From: Gamarada debralockiae
Lineage: Eukaryota > Ascomycota > Leotiomycetes > Helotiales > Hyphodiscaceae
Reading direction: 5' to 3'
NCBI GenBank assembly: GCA_002803225.1
Contig: NXFV01001384.1
Location: forward strand, 1-36,069
Length of the DNA: 36,069 nt
This document shows positions 21,884 to 32,351 of this stretch, in pieces (the first letter of the stretch is position 1; the number at the start of each line of letters is the position of its first letter). The notes under the pieces are model-generated. The model searched no databases, was not told the origin of the DNA, and was given only the letters and a program-made list of their open reading frames with translations. The translations under genes and the position numbers were made by a program.

Positions 21884-24286
21884 ATGTATCAGGGGCAGAA
21901 AAGCCGCATCTCGTGAGTTTCTCACGCTTCCCAGCAGCAGCCCGGAGCCTTGCTGACTGAGCCTGAAGATGCAAGAGATGTCAAGACCGCAAGGCAAGCA
22001 CCGAAAATCCTACGCTTTGAAAGGCTGAATCAATGACTTCATGTAGATCAAATGCTCGCGAACATCTCCATGCTACCGCTGCACTACCGCAGGTGTACGG
22101 TGCGAGTTGCGTGGCGACGGCCTCAAACGTGCCCCAATCTCTCGAGAATATGTGGCCGTATTAGAGGGCAGAATTGCAGCTTTAGAGAGATTTCTCTCGG
22201 AGTCGAAGACAGCGCCCAACTTTGAACTAGTAGCGATGATTGATTCGATTGAGTCTAATGGACATTTGACACAAGCTTTGGAGTCAGCGGATGTAGAGCA
22301 GCTTTTGGGAAAAAGTCTAGCAGGAGGCGACGGTACCTCTACGAGATTCCATTCTACTCGTGGTATGGCCATCTCTCTCCATATATTATTGATTATATTA
22401 TGTTTAAGACTGATGTTTTTGGACGGCGCAGGATCAACGGTCGACAATGGGCCAACCAGTCTTCCCAGCTCGATCCTTCTAAATTCAACGACGGGAAAAT
22501 CATCACCTTTTTCCACTGATCCTGTGTCACCTCTCATTCTGAATATTGGCAATAAATTCCCCGACAAAATAACTGCTGAATGCGTCGGTCTTTTCTTCCG
22601 CTGGCATTACCCTCATTGCATGATCATCGTTCGAGACCAATACCTGATTGAGTATTCGCGTCATTCATCATCGGCTCTTCAATATTCGATTTGCGCACTT
22701 GGTGCTTTGATGTCTTCTGACACGAAAATTCGAGATCTCGCTGATGACTATGCAGTAGCTGCAATCAAGAAGCTGGAAGCAACGGGTTTGTGCTACCCTC
22801 GTGAATCCTCGGTTCAGGTTCTCCTCCTTTGTTCGTACTATTGCATCGGCAAGGGCAGTTTCTCTAAAGCATGGATGCTTTCAGGTATGATTTTTCCACG
22901 CCTTAACAGGGCCACTTTCGACTGACTGGTTAAAGGCATCGCATTCCGTATGTCAGAAGATCTCCGATACGATGACTCTTGCAAGGGGTTAATTCCGTTG
23001 GAAAATAGTACGCCGCGAGGTGTGGAATTTCACTCTCGTCGGCGTATGTTTAGGAACTGCTACGAATCCGATAAGTTCCCCCTTTGGCCCTGCGTTGATG
23101 ACTGTTTGATCTGACTGTGTACAGGGTTATCAGTTTGTGGTTAGGGAGGCATCCTATTTTGCATGAGAAACCTCCAATCTTTGACAAGGGCGAATGTCAA
23201 GCGTATGATTCTTGCATTCTGCAAATCTCTAGATTTGGCTCTGACCACAGTTCTAGCACATCTACAATCTGGTCCAGCTGGCTACAGGAGCACGGTCTGT
23301 CTCATCTCCAAAATTCGGAGCCTTCCTTTGATTCTAGTTTGCTTGATTCCAAGCAAGTAGAACTATATGAGATCATAAACGACCTTGTGTTTCAGAGATA
23401 TCCCCCAAAGCCTGCTGAAATTACACTACGTCAATCACAGCACTGGGTTGATGTTACTGTCAACGAACTGAACGCGAAACTTTTAAGATGGCATAACGCA
23501 CTCCCGGGTGAATTGCGATGGAATCGATGGGGCTCAAACTCTGAAGTTGTGAACTCTAGAACTGCTGCTCTCCAGTAAGGAACCAATGTGTTCTAGGTCC
23601 TTACAGAATCACACTAACGACAGTTCAGTATGCTCTACCACGCTTCTCAAATCTCTGTGGGCCTCCCTTGTCTTCGCCCAAAGTACATCGCTCCGAATTC
23701 TCTCACAACGCACACCACTTCCGCCCTCTCACTGTGCAGGTCATCAATCGATATGATTTTATCCATTCTCCGACGCTATAAAGCTCAAAACACACTGAAG
23801 TGTGCACCCTTTGTCTTTGTCCATGGCACCATTCTAGCTGCGGAAGCCCTTATAGCCATAAGTAGCTTCCAATGCCTCGAGAAGCCACTCCTTGAAGATC
23901 CGCAATTGCGCGTGCTGGATGCGGCACTGCTGGAGATGGGATCCGCATGGAAGGTTGCGGAGGATGCGAGAAAAGGACTGCACAATTTAGTCTCTCAGCA
24001 AGCGACTGAGAGTCCGAGTTCCACAATAACTTCAGATTCTCACTCGAGTCCTGCGGCGGCGGGAACTTTGGGGCAAGGTATTTATACACCGACATCTGTT
24101 ACAAGCGGGTACGATTGGCAAAACCTTGCGATGAATGCCCCGCACACCTTTGAATTTGGACCCATTAATATGGCTGATCCATATCTTTGGAACCCGAATT
24201 TACTCACCGCAGATCTTTCGAAGTTGCAAGAACAGGATTTTGTGGCCAGTGAATTTGAGCCTAGGCTTGATGTCAATTATTATTAG
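21884..24286 (+). CDS. Zn2Cys6 transcription factor (fungal_trans middle domain)
   Basis: Seven exons: 21884-21912, 21969-21993, 22047-22362, 22432-22884, 22936-23074, 23125-23574 and 23629-24286, giving 689 residues. The zinc cluster is built from exons 1-3: C11, C14, C21, C27, C30 and C37, spaced CX2CX6CX5CX2CX6C. The second intron (21994-22046) has a GC donor (AAG|GCAAGC) with a TAG acceptor; no GT-AG alternative completes the cluster. Intron 3 (22363-22431, 69 bp) is in frame and stop-free; retaining it would insert a hydrophobic run and give 712 residues. After the cluster comes SREYVAVLEGRIAALERFL (linker/coiled coil), then the fungal_trans domain with ECVGLFFRWHYPHCMIIV, LGALMSSD, GIAFRMSEDLRYD, and VISLWLGRHPILHE, and an acidic C-terminus. 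Such proteins are nuclear DNA-binding regulators, often of nearby catabolic or transport genes. Targets are unknown. Confidence 0.87.
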
Positions 24287-24800
24287 GAGTATAGGGATGT
24301 TATACTTCTTGCTGACAAAAACTTTGGCCGTGTCCAGTAACTACACGTTCTCAATCGTTTCCGGAGCTGTGGTATTGGGCTATTTGGGGCTTCATAAAGA
24401 GTGTCAGTATAAGCCTGTTCTTAAAGTATGAGAAGTTTATGTCTTAGCCCCGGAGAAGTTGAGATTCGGGAGGAATCAAGAGCATCAAAGAACAGAAGGT
24501 GTCGTTGCTGTAACATCACGTGATATTTCAACTGCATCCATGAGCCCCTGAATCTAGCTATCTACAATTTTGAAGTGTATCAAAATTATTCTGCTTTGAT
24601 GATCATTTGAGCAAGAACTTTACAGTCTGTCTTCTGTATGAGAGAGACAATTTCACAATCAAGCCTGGCCCAAATCGGCAAGCTTCTCGGCTACCTACTC
24701 CTTCGTCTCGGTTGTGCCTCAACGCGTTTGCGGTACTTCGTCTCTTCATCTTCAAAATTGACTTTCACTTCTTCGAAACTTTTTCTCAACTTCCAAATCT
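24287..24800. other. Intergenic, nothing recognised
   Basis: This separates the Zn2Cys6 gene from the MYND pseudogene. It contains a TCACGTGA E-box-like site at about 24516. The short frames here have no recognisable content. Confidence 0.4.
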
Positions 24801-25810
24801 GTGAATTGTATGCTCTCATTCACTCTACTTGAAAACAACTCGGTTTGGACGCGTATTCTAAGCCCCAGCCTTCGCCACTTTCTCCTCAATATTCCATTCT
24901 CAGCCTCCCCAACACTTTTCTCCTTACAAATTACTAAACAGATCTCGATCGACTTGGAACAAGGACGCTGGGACGAATCGCTATTTGGAGGAGACACTGA
25001 TCTCGATGCGGCGATCGTCTTCTCCAAGGAAATGGAATAGAGTGAGTAGACTTACACAGTTTCTTTCCTTTTAGTTATCTGTGCCATGGACTTGAGAACG
25101 CATTCTTCCCTTGCAAGGGAGTCTCTCACCATGAGATGTGATCTCGAGATTTCTATCCCTGCTGAACCAAATCTATTCTAACCGGCGGACAAACAGGTTA
25201 TATTACTACCATGGTGAGAAGGCCAAAGGCCTCGAGGCAACCCGTCAACACCTTGACAAAGGCGAACTCAAGCGTATGTTTACGAAGTATGTGACCCAAC
25301 CGACTATCAATGACCCGATCCCAATTCGTAGAGAGCTCGGGTTGGTTATCCTTAGTGAGTATCGCCGCCAAAACAAATCAGCATCCACTAATAGCGAACA
25401 GATTCTACATACGCCTTGGAGCTAGGATCGAGCTCGAGCACTTGAACCTTGTTCGCGAACTTTACACGAAAATCCCCATGTTCCGCAAGTATACCCCAAT
25501 GTCCCTCGATATCGACTTCCGCGCACCAGGCAAGCATCAGTTCGAGATTGCCTTGGGCTACTACAAGAACGACTGAACTCCCTACGATTTCAATGCGACA
25601 CGATTCCAGCTTCTTGGCTGCGGAAGGCTTGAGGATGAGCTCGCCGAAGGTCAGAAGCTCATGAAATGAGCTAAATGCAAGAACATGGTGTATTGTGGCA
25701 AGGACTGCCAGGCAGGAGACTGGACCTCGCATAAGAAAGCCTGCAAGACTTCCGAGAAGCGAGCAGAGCAAGAGGCAAAGAGAACGCGTGCTATGGGTGG
25801 TTTTATGACT
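24801..25810 (+). pseudogene. MYND-type zinc-finger protein pseudogene
   Basis: An upstream exon-like frame ends in LEQGRWDESLFGGDTDLD (about 24950-25005). The next fragment reads YYHGEKAKGLEATRQHLD and TKYVTQPTINDPIPIRREL (about 25200-25345) and leads through a plausible intron (GTGAGT at about 25353 to TAG at about 25393) into FYIRLGARIELEHLNLVREL and MSLDIDFRAPGKHQFEIALG. Two nonsense codons interrupt the rest, after YYKND (25574-25576) and at 25667-25669. The final part, AKCKNMVYCGKDCQAGDW then HKKACK, is a MYND finger (C-x2-C...C-x2-C...C-x3-C...H-x3-C layout). The second stop sits where a zinc-binding cysteine is expected (TGA in place of TGC/TGT). MYND fingers bind proline-rich partners. 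This copy should not make a complete finger. Confidence 0.75.
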
Positions 25811-26354
25811 TAGGCACTGCAGCTATGCACTCCGTTCGAGAAAGACATGTGGCTTCGGATGGTGGATTGGCAGAGATGTTACTGGTTGATATGGCTTAGG
25901 GTTGGCTTTTTCTTCGATGATTTCGGCTTGGCTTTTTTGTTGCTGCGATGATTTGTGATGTTGGCCCGCAGAGTATAGAGGACCGGGACGACGAAAGTAC
26001 GGAGAGAAGCTGCCTTTGAAATGGCAATTTGATGTTGACAAGTGCAGCTAGATCTTGAAAAGGTTTGCGGCGCATAGTAGAGGAAACAGCGATGGCAGCC
26101 CTGGAACTGCAGATACCACTCGAGGATGTCGAATTGAAGTCGCGCTTGTATGGCCGGCCGGTCGTTCGGTGGCGGCGTTGCAAAAATCTGCGAGTTTATT
26201 GGACTGGCAGAGAGAAGGGACTGCGTCCTAGTAATTTTATTCTGCCAGTCAATGCGGTCATAAATATACCAAAGATAGGGCAAGATACGCACTCTAGATA
26301 TCTAAACGACAACGTGATGCTTTGGCCAAAGTGAGAGGCATTGGGCAGGGAAGA
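25811..26354. other. Intergenic, nothing recognised
   Basis: Overlapping frames exist on both strands (for example minus 26292-25879), but none has a recognisable domain or splice partner. It directly precedes the MITE nest. Confidence 0.4.
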
Positions 26355-26629
26355 TATGAAGGTCGCGGTAAAAATATTGGAATGTACAGGTATTGAAGCC
26401 TGTAATGGGGTAATAAACTCTCTGAATACACTGTAAATTCAGGCCAGGGCACCTGTAAGCTCCCTGTAGCTTATTGGGCTCAGCTGACGGGCGGTGTCAG
26501 TCACTTCGAGGAGCTCTGGTTGGATTTACAGGGGCCCCTAGCCTGAATTACAGGGTCTCATAGGGCTCGCTTGGTATTTACAGGCTTAAACACCCTGTAA
26601 TTTCCAAACATTTGACCGCGACTTTCGTA
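26355..26629. mobile_element. 275-bp palindromic MITE, copy 1 (complete)
   Basis: The two ends are long imperfect inverted repeats: the left begins TATGAAGGTCGCGGTAAAAA and the right ends TTGACCGCGACTTTCGTA. The similarity extends over about 100 bp on each side and includes several copies of the word CCTGTAA/TTACAGG. There is no coding capacity. A TA at each end suggests a Tc1/mariner-type target duplication. Partial relatives lie at 27086-27156 and 27487-27862. Confidence 0.7.
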
Positions 26630-26676
26630 TTGTCACGAGGAGTCGTCACACTCGAGTCCAAACGAAAAATGCGAGG

Positions 26677-26800
26677 GTACTCTTCCCCCCTAAATGAATG
26701 TAATACAGTAGTGGCCCTTGTCGACAGGGGGATTTTGTATGGCAGAATGTCCGTGCTCTAAAGGGCCCGCTGTCACATTCATTTAGTGGGGGGGGAGTAC
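26677..26800. mobile_element. About 120-bp MITE with C/G-run ends
   Basis: The left arm 26677-26719 has GTAC, a C-run, TAAATGAATGT and ends GGCCCTT. The right arm 26760-26800 is its inverted copy, starting AAGGGCCCG and ending with ACATTCATTTAGT, a G-run and GTAC. The arms match over roughly 40 bp with small gaps, and GTAC flanks both sides. There is no coding capacity. Confidence 0.65.
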
Positions 26801-27085
26801 AGTAAGGTGCAAGGGTTTGCACATCCTAGTTGGACCGATCTCTATGCAGGCTTGCGCTGTGCGGGCCACATTCGTTCCATCCTGGGCAGAAGGACCGTGC
26901 GAATGGTTCAAGCGGCCCACGGATTTGTAATTCCCATTTCATGGATGCCGAATGAGGCGATAAAGGACGAGAACGTAGCCAATGATCTTCGGGTGCAGGG
27001 CACCTGCAATGCATGCATGAAAGGGGATGTCACGAAGGGAAGTGGCTGGCGCTGAGACGCTGATATTGGGGACAATGAAAGTCGG

Positions 27086-27156
27086 TACGAAGGTCACGGT
27101 CAAATGTCTCGAAATTATAAGGCATTTAAAGCCTGTAATTATCAAGCGAGCCCTAC
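27086..27156. mobile_element. Fragment of the palindromic MITE family, copy 2
   Basis: It starts TACGAAGGTCACGGTCAAAT and carries AAAGCCTGTAATTATCAAGC followed by GAGCCCTA. This matches the inverted end of copy 1 (26629 downward) more closely than copy 1's own left arm. The opposite end was not found. A smaller element (27173-27271) interrupts the region just after it. Confidence 0.6.
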
Positions 27157-27172
27157 TATCTACCTACCAAAA

Positions 27173-27271
27173 ATATTGTAGCGAGACCAGGATAAAAGTG
27201 GAGCATTTAAACCAGTTTGGGTTGTTTTCTGGCCTGTGCCAGCCTCCGGGCCACTGGTCTCGCTACAATAT
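27173..27271. mobile_element. 99-bp mini-element with perfect 18-bp inverted ends
   Basis: ATATTGTAGCGAGACCAG at 27173-27190 is repeated exactly in inverted form at 27254-27271. The TA within TATTG.../...CAATA at both ends fits a TA target duplication. The 63-bp interior is non-coding. It lies beside or within copy 2 of the larger family, so it is probably a later insertion. Confidence 0.7.
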
Positions 27272-27486
27272 ATTGGTGGTGCAGCTGTTAATCAAATAGA
27301 CTTTATCGTGGCCAATCCCGCCGATTCGGATGATCTTCTCCGCATATGGTGAAAGACTCCGACGGGTGAAAACAAAGGAGGCCTGGAGATGGAAAAAGAG
27401 TACCTGACATTTCAAATTACTTCGCGACACAACGAAACATTGATTCCGTCCCAGAAGAAGGATTATTTTATTTTCTTCCAGTTTAC

Positions 27487-27862
27487 ATGCGAAGGTCGCG
27501 TTCGAAAGTCTCGAAGTTGTTGGGTATTCAAGGCCTGTAAATCTCACCAAGCCCTGTAATTGTCTGTTCTGTGCGCTAGATCCAGGGTGATCTCCCTGAA
27601 GCGATTGGACAATGCGCGCTTTGACTTTGAGAGGCGCCCGTCTGCCCGATCAGCTATCTGTACTGTATTTATGATCATTTTAAAGTGGTACGCTTACGCT
27701 ACCCTCAAGCAAGAGTCTGATCATTCAACTCGTTCAGACACGTCGCTTACAGCCTTGGCGCCCTACAGGGCCATAATGCAAAGCAAGAGATACAGTAGGG
27801 AGCTCACAGGACACCCTAGCCCAGAATTACAGGGTCTCTATTGGGAAGCAAACAGCTACTAA
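27487..27862. mobile_element. Degraded palindromic MITE family member, copy 3
   Basis: The left end reads ATGCGAAGGTCGCGTTCGAA and continues with GGCCTGTAAATCTCACCAAG and CCCTGTAATTG. The right part at about 27820-27845 (CCCTAGCCCAGAATTACAGG followed by GTCTC) matches the inner right arm of copy 1. The terminal bases of the right arm are missing, and the interior differs from copy 1. Confidence 0.5.
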
Positions 27863-28147
27863 AGTATGTATCGCAGCTGCTTTTTTGAGCGCCACCATCG
27901 AGCAACGCCGCAGCCATGTGGCAGCGGCTAGGCCTATCAAGTGTTAACCTCCGAGCTGAACACTATGGATATATATATCCCTGTACTAACAATCTCTCAT
28001 GTTGTCGAGTAAAGAACCCATGTTTTAACAGATTAGAAATGATAACATGTTTGCCATCGCCGGGTCTTGAGAACCAGTACTCGTCTCTCAGACTCTGTTG
28101 TGTCGCTTACGATAATCGTACTTTGTCTCTGCCTTAGACGATACACG

Positions 28148-30760
28148 ATGTCGAACGATGTTGTATTGTTACAAGAATGGGAGGGACGTATCGTTCCGAG
28201 GGCCTTCTCTGTTGGATATGTCCTGCTGTCGTACTTGGTCAGCTATGTTGGTGCATGGACGACGTTGGAGCTCATCAACCGGAGAACTGGAGGGAGAGGC
28301 TTGTATAATTGGTTTGCTCAGTTCCGCAGGCGCTGCGTCAGCAAATACTAATGAAGTCCTATAGGTCTCTCCTCTTTGGTTCGTCGATCTCTATGGGAGG
28401 TATTGCCATTTGGTGCATGCATTTTATCAGTAATCGAGCAATCGTCCTCGCCGGTGGTCAAACAGTGATCCAGATCGCATACAGTCCCGGGTTTACAACC
28501 TTATCCTTCTTCGTTCCAATCCTAGTGCTCCTTACTGCTTTCACGGCGCTTGGGTCTGACGATAAAGTCAGCCTTGTTCGTGTAACGGTTGGAGGTACTC
28601 TGGCCGGACTAGCCATCTGCGGGATGCATTATCTTGGCCAAGCTGGCATCTCGAACTATATTTGCATTTACAGCGTTGGAAATGTTGTGGGATCTGCTGT
28701 TGTGGCTGTCGTTGCTAGTATTGTGGCGCTTTCGGTTTTTTTTGTTCTTCGTGCCACCTGGACGAACTCCTGGTGGAAGAGGGCACTTTGTGCTATCATT
28801 CTCGCCGGTGCTGTGTTTGGTATGCATTGGCTGGCGTCCGTAGGTACACAGTATCGTCTGAAGCACGCCGACCCCTCTTCTCACAATATTTCAATGAATT
28901 CGACTGTTATCGTGGTCATTGTTCTGGTAAGTGTACTGTCGCCACCCTCACCTGCCCCCGTACTAATATGAAGTAGTCTATTGCGGCTTGCTTCATCCTT
29001 ATCATCCTCACAATGCTTGCACAGAGAAGAAGGTCTCGCTCCGCCAACAGAGCTCAGCAGGTGGTCCTGGCTTGTGCCATCTTTGATAAGCATGGCAAGA
29101 TCATGGTGACCCCGGAAGGGCTTCTCCCGAACCAGAAGGTCACGAGCTCTTACGTTGAACGGGTACGTATATCCCGTGAGGCTCCTTTACATGCAGGTAA
29201 TGACTGAGGGAACAGTCTCTGGATGACATATTTGGAATTTCCCATCCTGTATTTCACTGGGTCTTTCGGGCGACGCGCAATTGGAGCAGTGTCTCTGGCC
29301 TTCTGCCTAGCATGCGCAAGCACCTCTACCACACGTCGACACTTCCAGGATCCCGACCCGAATCTAACTCCGAAGTCAATCTCAATAGTGATGAAGGCAA
29401 GCTCGTCGAGGACTACTCGATCATCTTCCGCGAGCTGTTCTGCATCGCCGCTGCTGATCTGGCAGAACATCTGGATGAGCCATTAGAAAATATGGGTATT
29501 CTCTTCGATGATATATTCAATACTGGTCAAACGTCCGCCTCGAAATCCGAAGCTCGACGAGGCATGACTAAAGCCGAAATCGACTTAGAAAGAGACGATA
29601 TAGTCACACCCACGCCCGGCAGAGGTCAGCTCCTTTTTCTCGTCCGCCGGGTAGACAGAAAAGCTGCTGAGCGGCTCTCAGCCTCCGGCTACCGTTTCGC
29701 CGAAATCCAAAACGTCGTCCACATCGTCGGCCGTAGCATGCAAATCAACTGTAACGACCTCCAGGACCGCCTCTCTAACATGTGTGAATACGCCAACGAA
29801 ACGCAGATCCTACGGCCCGGCGTTCACTTGGCCTGTTTCGCCGTCCGGGCGAGAGTTCATGGCGGCTTCGAGGTCCTTGTCCGTAAGGATGCCAGAAACC
29901 AACTTCCAACAATGTTACTCCAACCTGACAGCCTAAGCGATTGGGAGATTGATTTCCTCTCTCAGCTAGACGGATGGTCTGTTAAGGCGTGTTTGAAATT
30001 CCTGAGAGCGAAGTCGGTCAGCTCCACGTTTCTGAATAAAGAACAGACTTTTGCAACACAATTGCAAGATACACTCGGGGCATTAGAAGAAGAAATCAAC
30101 GACCCTCTCTTCGCTGATGCTCTCCTTATTGCAAAACCGGTCTCAGTACCTTGCTGTGGAGTTAGTGAAGACGCGAAACCCGGCAAAGCAACACTTATCA
30201 CATTTCGGCTTATGTTACCAATCCAATTCCTTGCGCGGGGTCAAAAACTCGAGTTCACTCCTCTGAGTTTCTTTAAAATGCAGCAGTACGTGTATAGAAA
30301 TAGTCCGGATCATGCAATATTTGCGCGGCAAATCCATAGGGAGTTTGGATCGATATTGAATAATGGGAGATTAAGCCTAGAGGGTGGCCAGAAGAATGCG
30401 AGAGCGACGTTTCTGGGGAAGCCAATTAGGGGTTTGAAGAGCAAGAGCACCGTGAATGTTAGGGGGTCATTAGACGTTTCGATTCCGAAGTCAAGGATCA
30501 ATTCAGATACGAGTTCTGAAATAAAATTAGTGGAGACCCAGACGTTTGGGGGGATTATGGTTAGTCACGAGGTTAGCGTTGATGTTAAGGATCTTGGGGA
30601 TGGGAGTTCGGGGAGAGGAAGTAATGATGGATTGGGCGGGATGGAGATGGTGGAAATGCAGCATGCGCAGATGGGGACGAGGGGTACGGCGACGAAGGAG
30701 GCGGAGGATCCAGAGTCTTATGTTGATACATTATTTGCTGCTTGCATGGAGGGTAGATGA
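28148..30760 (+). CDS. MHYT-domain integral membrane protein
   Basis: Four exons: 28148-28311, 28365-28926, 28977-29162 and 29216-30760, with 50-53 bp GT..AG introns, giving 818 residues. The N-terminal 240 or so residues form a seven-helix membrane sensor with the three signature repeats WCMHF, CGMHYL and FGMHWL (MHYT motif: M-H-aromatic), plus the conserved SMGGIAIWCMH, LAGLAICGMHYLGQAGISN and RALCAIILAGAVFGMHWLAS blocks. A basic stretch (QRRRSRSANRAQQ) marks the cytoplasmic side. The large C-terminal region (about 29200-30760) is cytoplasmic and specific to fungal members. Bacterial MHYT domains are proposed to bind copper and sense O2, CO or NO; the fungal role is not established. The gene looks intact. 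The flanks are transposon-rich on both sides. Confidence 0.88.
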
Positions 30761-31740
30761 TGCGAAAATCTGTTTAGCGAGGCATCATACCAGGAGCAGG
30801 CGCGCTAAACTCAAAGAGGCGCGCATCTGAATGTAGTTTACAGTTAAACGCATTCAAGTGCGATGGCCGCCAAACTCAGGTGTTGAAGGGGCGTGGAAGC
30901 CTAGAGGCTAGTGTGGAATGAGTCATGTGATAACGAGTCATGTGCACCCCGAGGAATGGACGGTGCTGCACTGTATTTATATGGAGATCTGTCTATTTGA
31001 CAAGCAGCAGTTTAGTCAATGCATTCAGTCCTTGAACCTGCCAAAAGCAGGAACAGGAGGGTAAAAAATGTCCCAATTGCTTAAATCCACCTTTTTCGCT
31101 CCTCCCGTCGTTTTTTCCATCGTCAGGTAGAGTGCAGTCAAACCATACTCATTTTCCGTATCTTTGGCAACTCTCTTCCAAGCAGCAGCTTGACGACGGC
31201 CTGGTAGTGTTCTCGGCCGCCCTCGATAGCGACGTTCGACCTCAGACTCCGGGTTAGTATGGAGAAATCTATGAAGGAAATCGAGAAGTAGCCTAGCACA
31301 TGTCGAAATTTAGGCTGGCTTTTGTAAGGCCTTTAACCAGAATCCCATCGAAAGGCAATGTTTTGCAGAAGGAAAAATGCGGCTGGTGAATTTAGCGCAC
31401 GAGCTAGTGCCAGAACGGGAAATCGTTCGGAATCACTCAGTTCGATTCCTGTCAAACGTTTTAGGCATTGACTCTCCGTCATCTGCCACACTGACCTTGA
31501 ACAGATAACGATTCAAAAGAAGTTAAGGTCAAGAGATGCCGCCTCTTGATTTAGAACTCAATCTAGAGTTGAACTCTGACGTGGACAAAGTTAAGAGTTG
31601 CTCCTTTCTCTGATCGATTCTCCTGTTCTTCTAATGTCTTGGTCGGTAGTCAACTATCTGGTCCGCCTGTTACGAAACCGTAGTATTAACTAGTATATTA
31701 AAAACCACTCTCCCCCTTATAGTGAAGTCGTAGCAGTCGT
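30761..31740. other. Intergenic, with an ankyrin-repeat scrap on the minus strand
   Basis: No complete gene is present. On the minus strand at about 31235-31100, two adjacent frames read EGGREHYQAVVKLLLGRELP and DTENEYGLTALYLT, which together match an ankyrin repeat (…AVVKLLLE.GAD…DEYG.TAL…) broken by a frameshift. The rest shows nothing I recognise. Confidence 0.45.
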
Positions 31741-31765
31741 TCAACAAATTCCACAGCGGAAGCCC

Positions 31766-32350
31766 TTGCCAACTCCCGCCTCCACGCCTCTCGATCAGGC
31801 TCCTACTCCTCTATCTCCATCCTCTTGGCATATCACACAAGACCCCGACGGCCAGGCTAATCAGCACGAGAATAACCCCATCGACCCCACAATCAAAGCC
31901 CACCAGCCATTCATGACCAGCTCGAGAGCAGTCTCGTTGACCCTCGTGATCAAAGCCAACCAGCCGTTCATGACCAGCACGAGAACCTCTTCATCGACCA
32001 TCACAATCAAAGTCTACTAGTCATTGAACAAGGGCCTAGTCAAGGTGGTCGACCTTTAAACTATGCATATATCGAGGAGGCAGACAAGACTAGAGACGAG
32101 CAGACGTGCGACGATTCTCAGCGTTCGGCGAACCTCGACGTTTGGGATCCATATAACAATACAGATGGCCAGGATACCCCTCGTGATGAGCAGCCCGCCG
32201 AACAGACCGTTACCTCTTCAATCCCGCACCAGCAGGATACTACGCAACATGCCTCGAAACGCAAGCAGAGTTTTGAGGATGGCAGAGCTTTAAAACGCAC
32301 ACCTATTGAGCTCGCAGATGCGGCCGAAGACGGACCCAAGAGTAGTAATA
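31766..32350 (+). pseudogene. Unidentified repetitive ORF with an NLS-like segment, fused to a myosin fragment
   Basis: Reading starts in frame at about 31739 (VVQQIPQRKPLPTPASTP). After a one-base shift near 31890 it continues open to 32469. It encodes 19-residue tandem repeats from a 57-bp DNA unit (see the repeat entry). These are followed by an acidic, glutamine-rich stretch (DVWDPYNNTDGQDTP, DEQPAEQTV) and a basic NLS-like SKRKQSFEDGRALKRTP. The frame passes without interruption into the myosin-like segment at about 32352. I do not recognise the family. It could be part of a mobile-element ORF or a decayed host gene. Confidence 0.4.
31858..32029 (+). repeat. 57-bp coding tandem repeat, about three copies
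   Basis: The word ATCAAAG recurs at 31892, 31949 and 32006, exactly 57 bp apart. Each unit contains CCAnCCAG-like sequence, TTCATGACCAGC and a GACC(C/A)(T/C) end. The first two units are about 80-85% alike; the flanking partial units are more diverged. In one frame the unit is 19 residues of the type DQSQPAVHDQHENLFIDHH. Confidence 0.75.
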
Positions 32351-32351
32351 C

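Noticed and set aside
25667..25669. In-frame TGA at a cysteine position as possible selenocysteine
   Set aside because: Another stop lies upstream in the same gene, no SECIS-like structure is apparent, and filamentous ascomycetes are not known to use selenocysteine; decay is simpler.
26786..27055. ORFs inside and beside the MITE nest
   Set aside because: They start within a MITE arm, have no domains, and fall in repetitive DNA.
31620..31745. Possible LTR end (TGTTACG..., TATA-like and polypyrimidine words) before the chimeric ORF
   Set aside because: No matching second LTR, primer-binding site or reverse-transcriptase/integrase frame is seen in the window.
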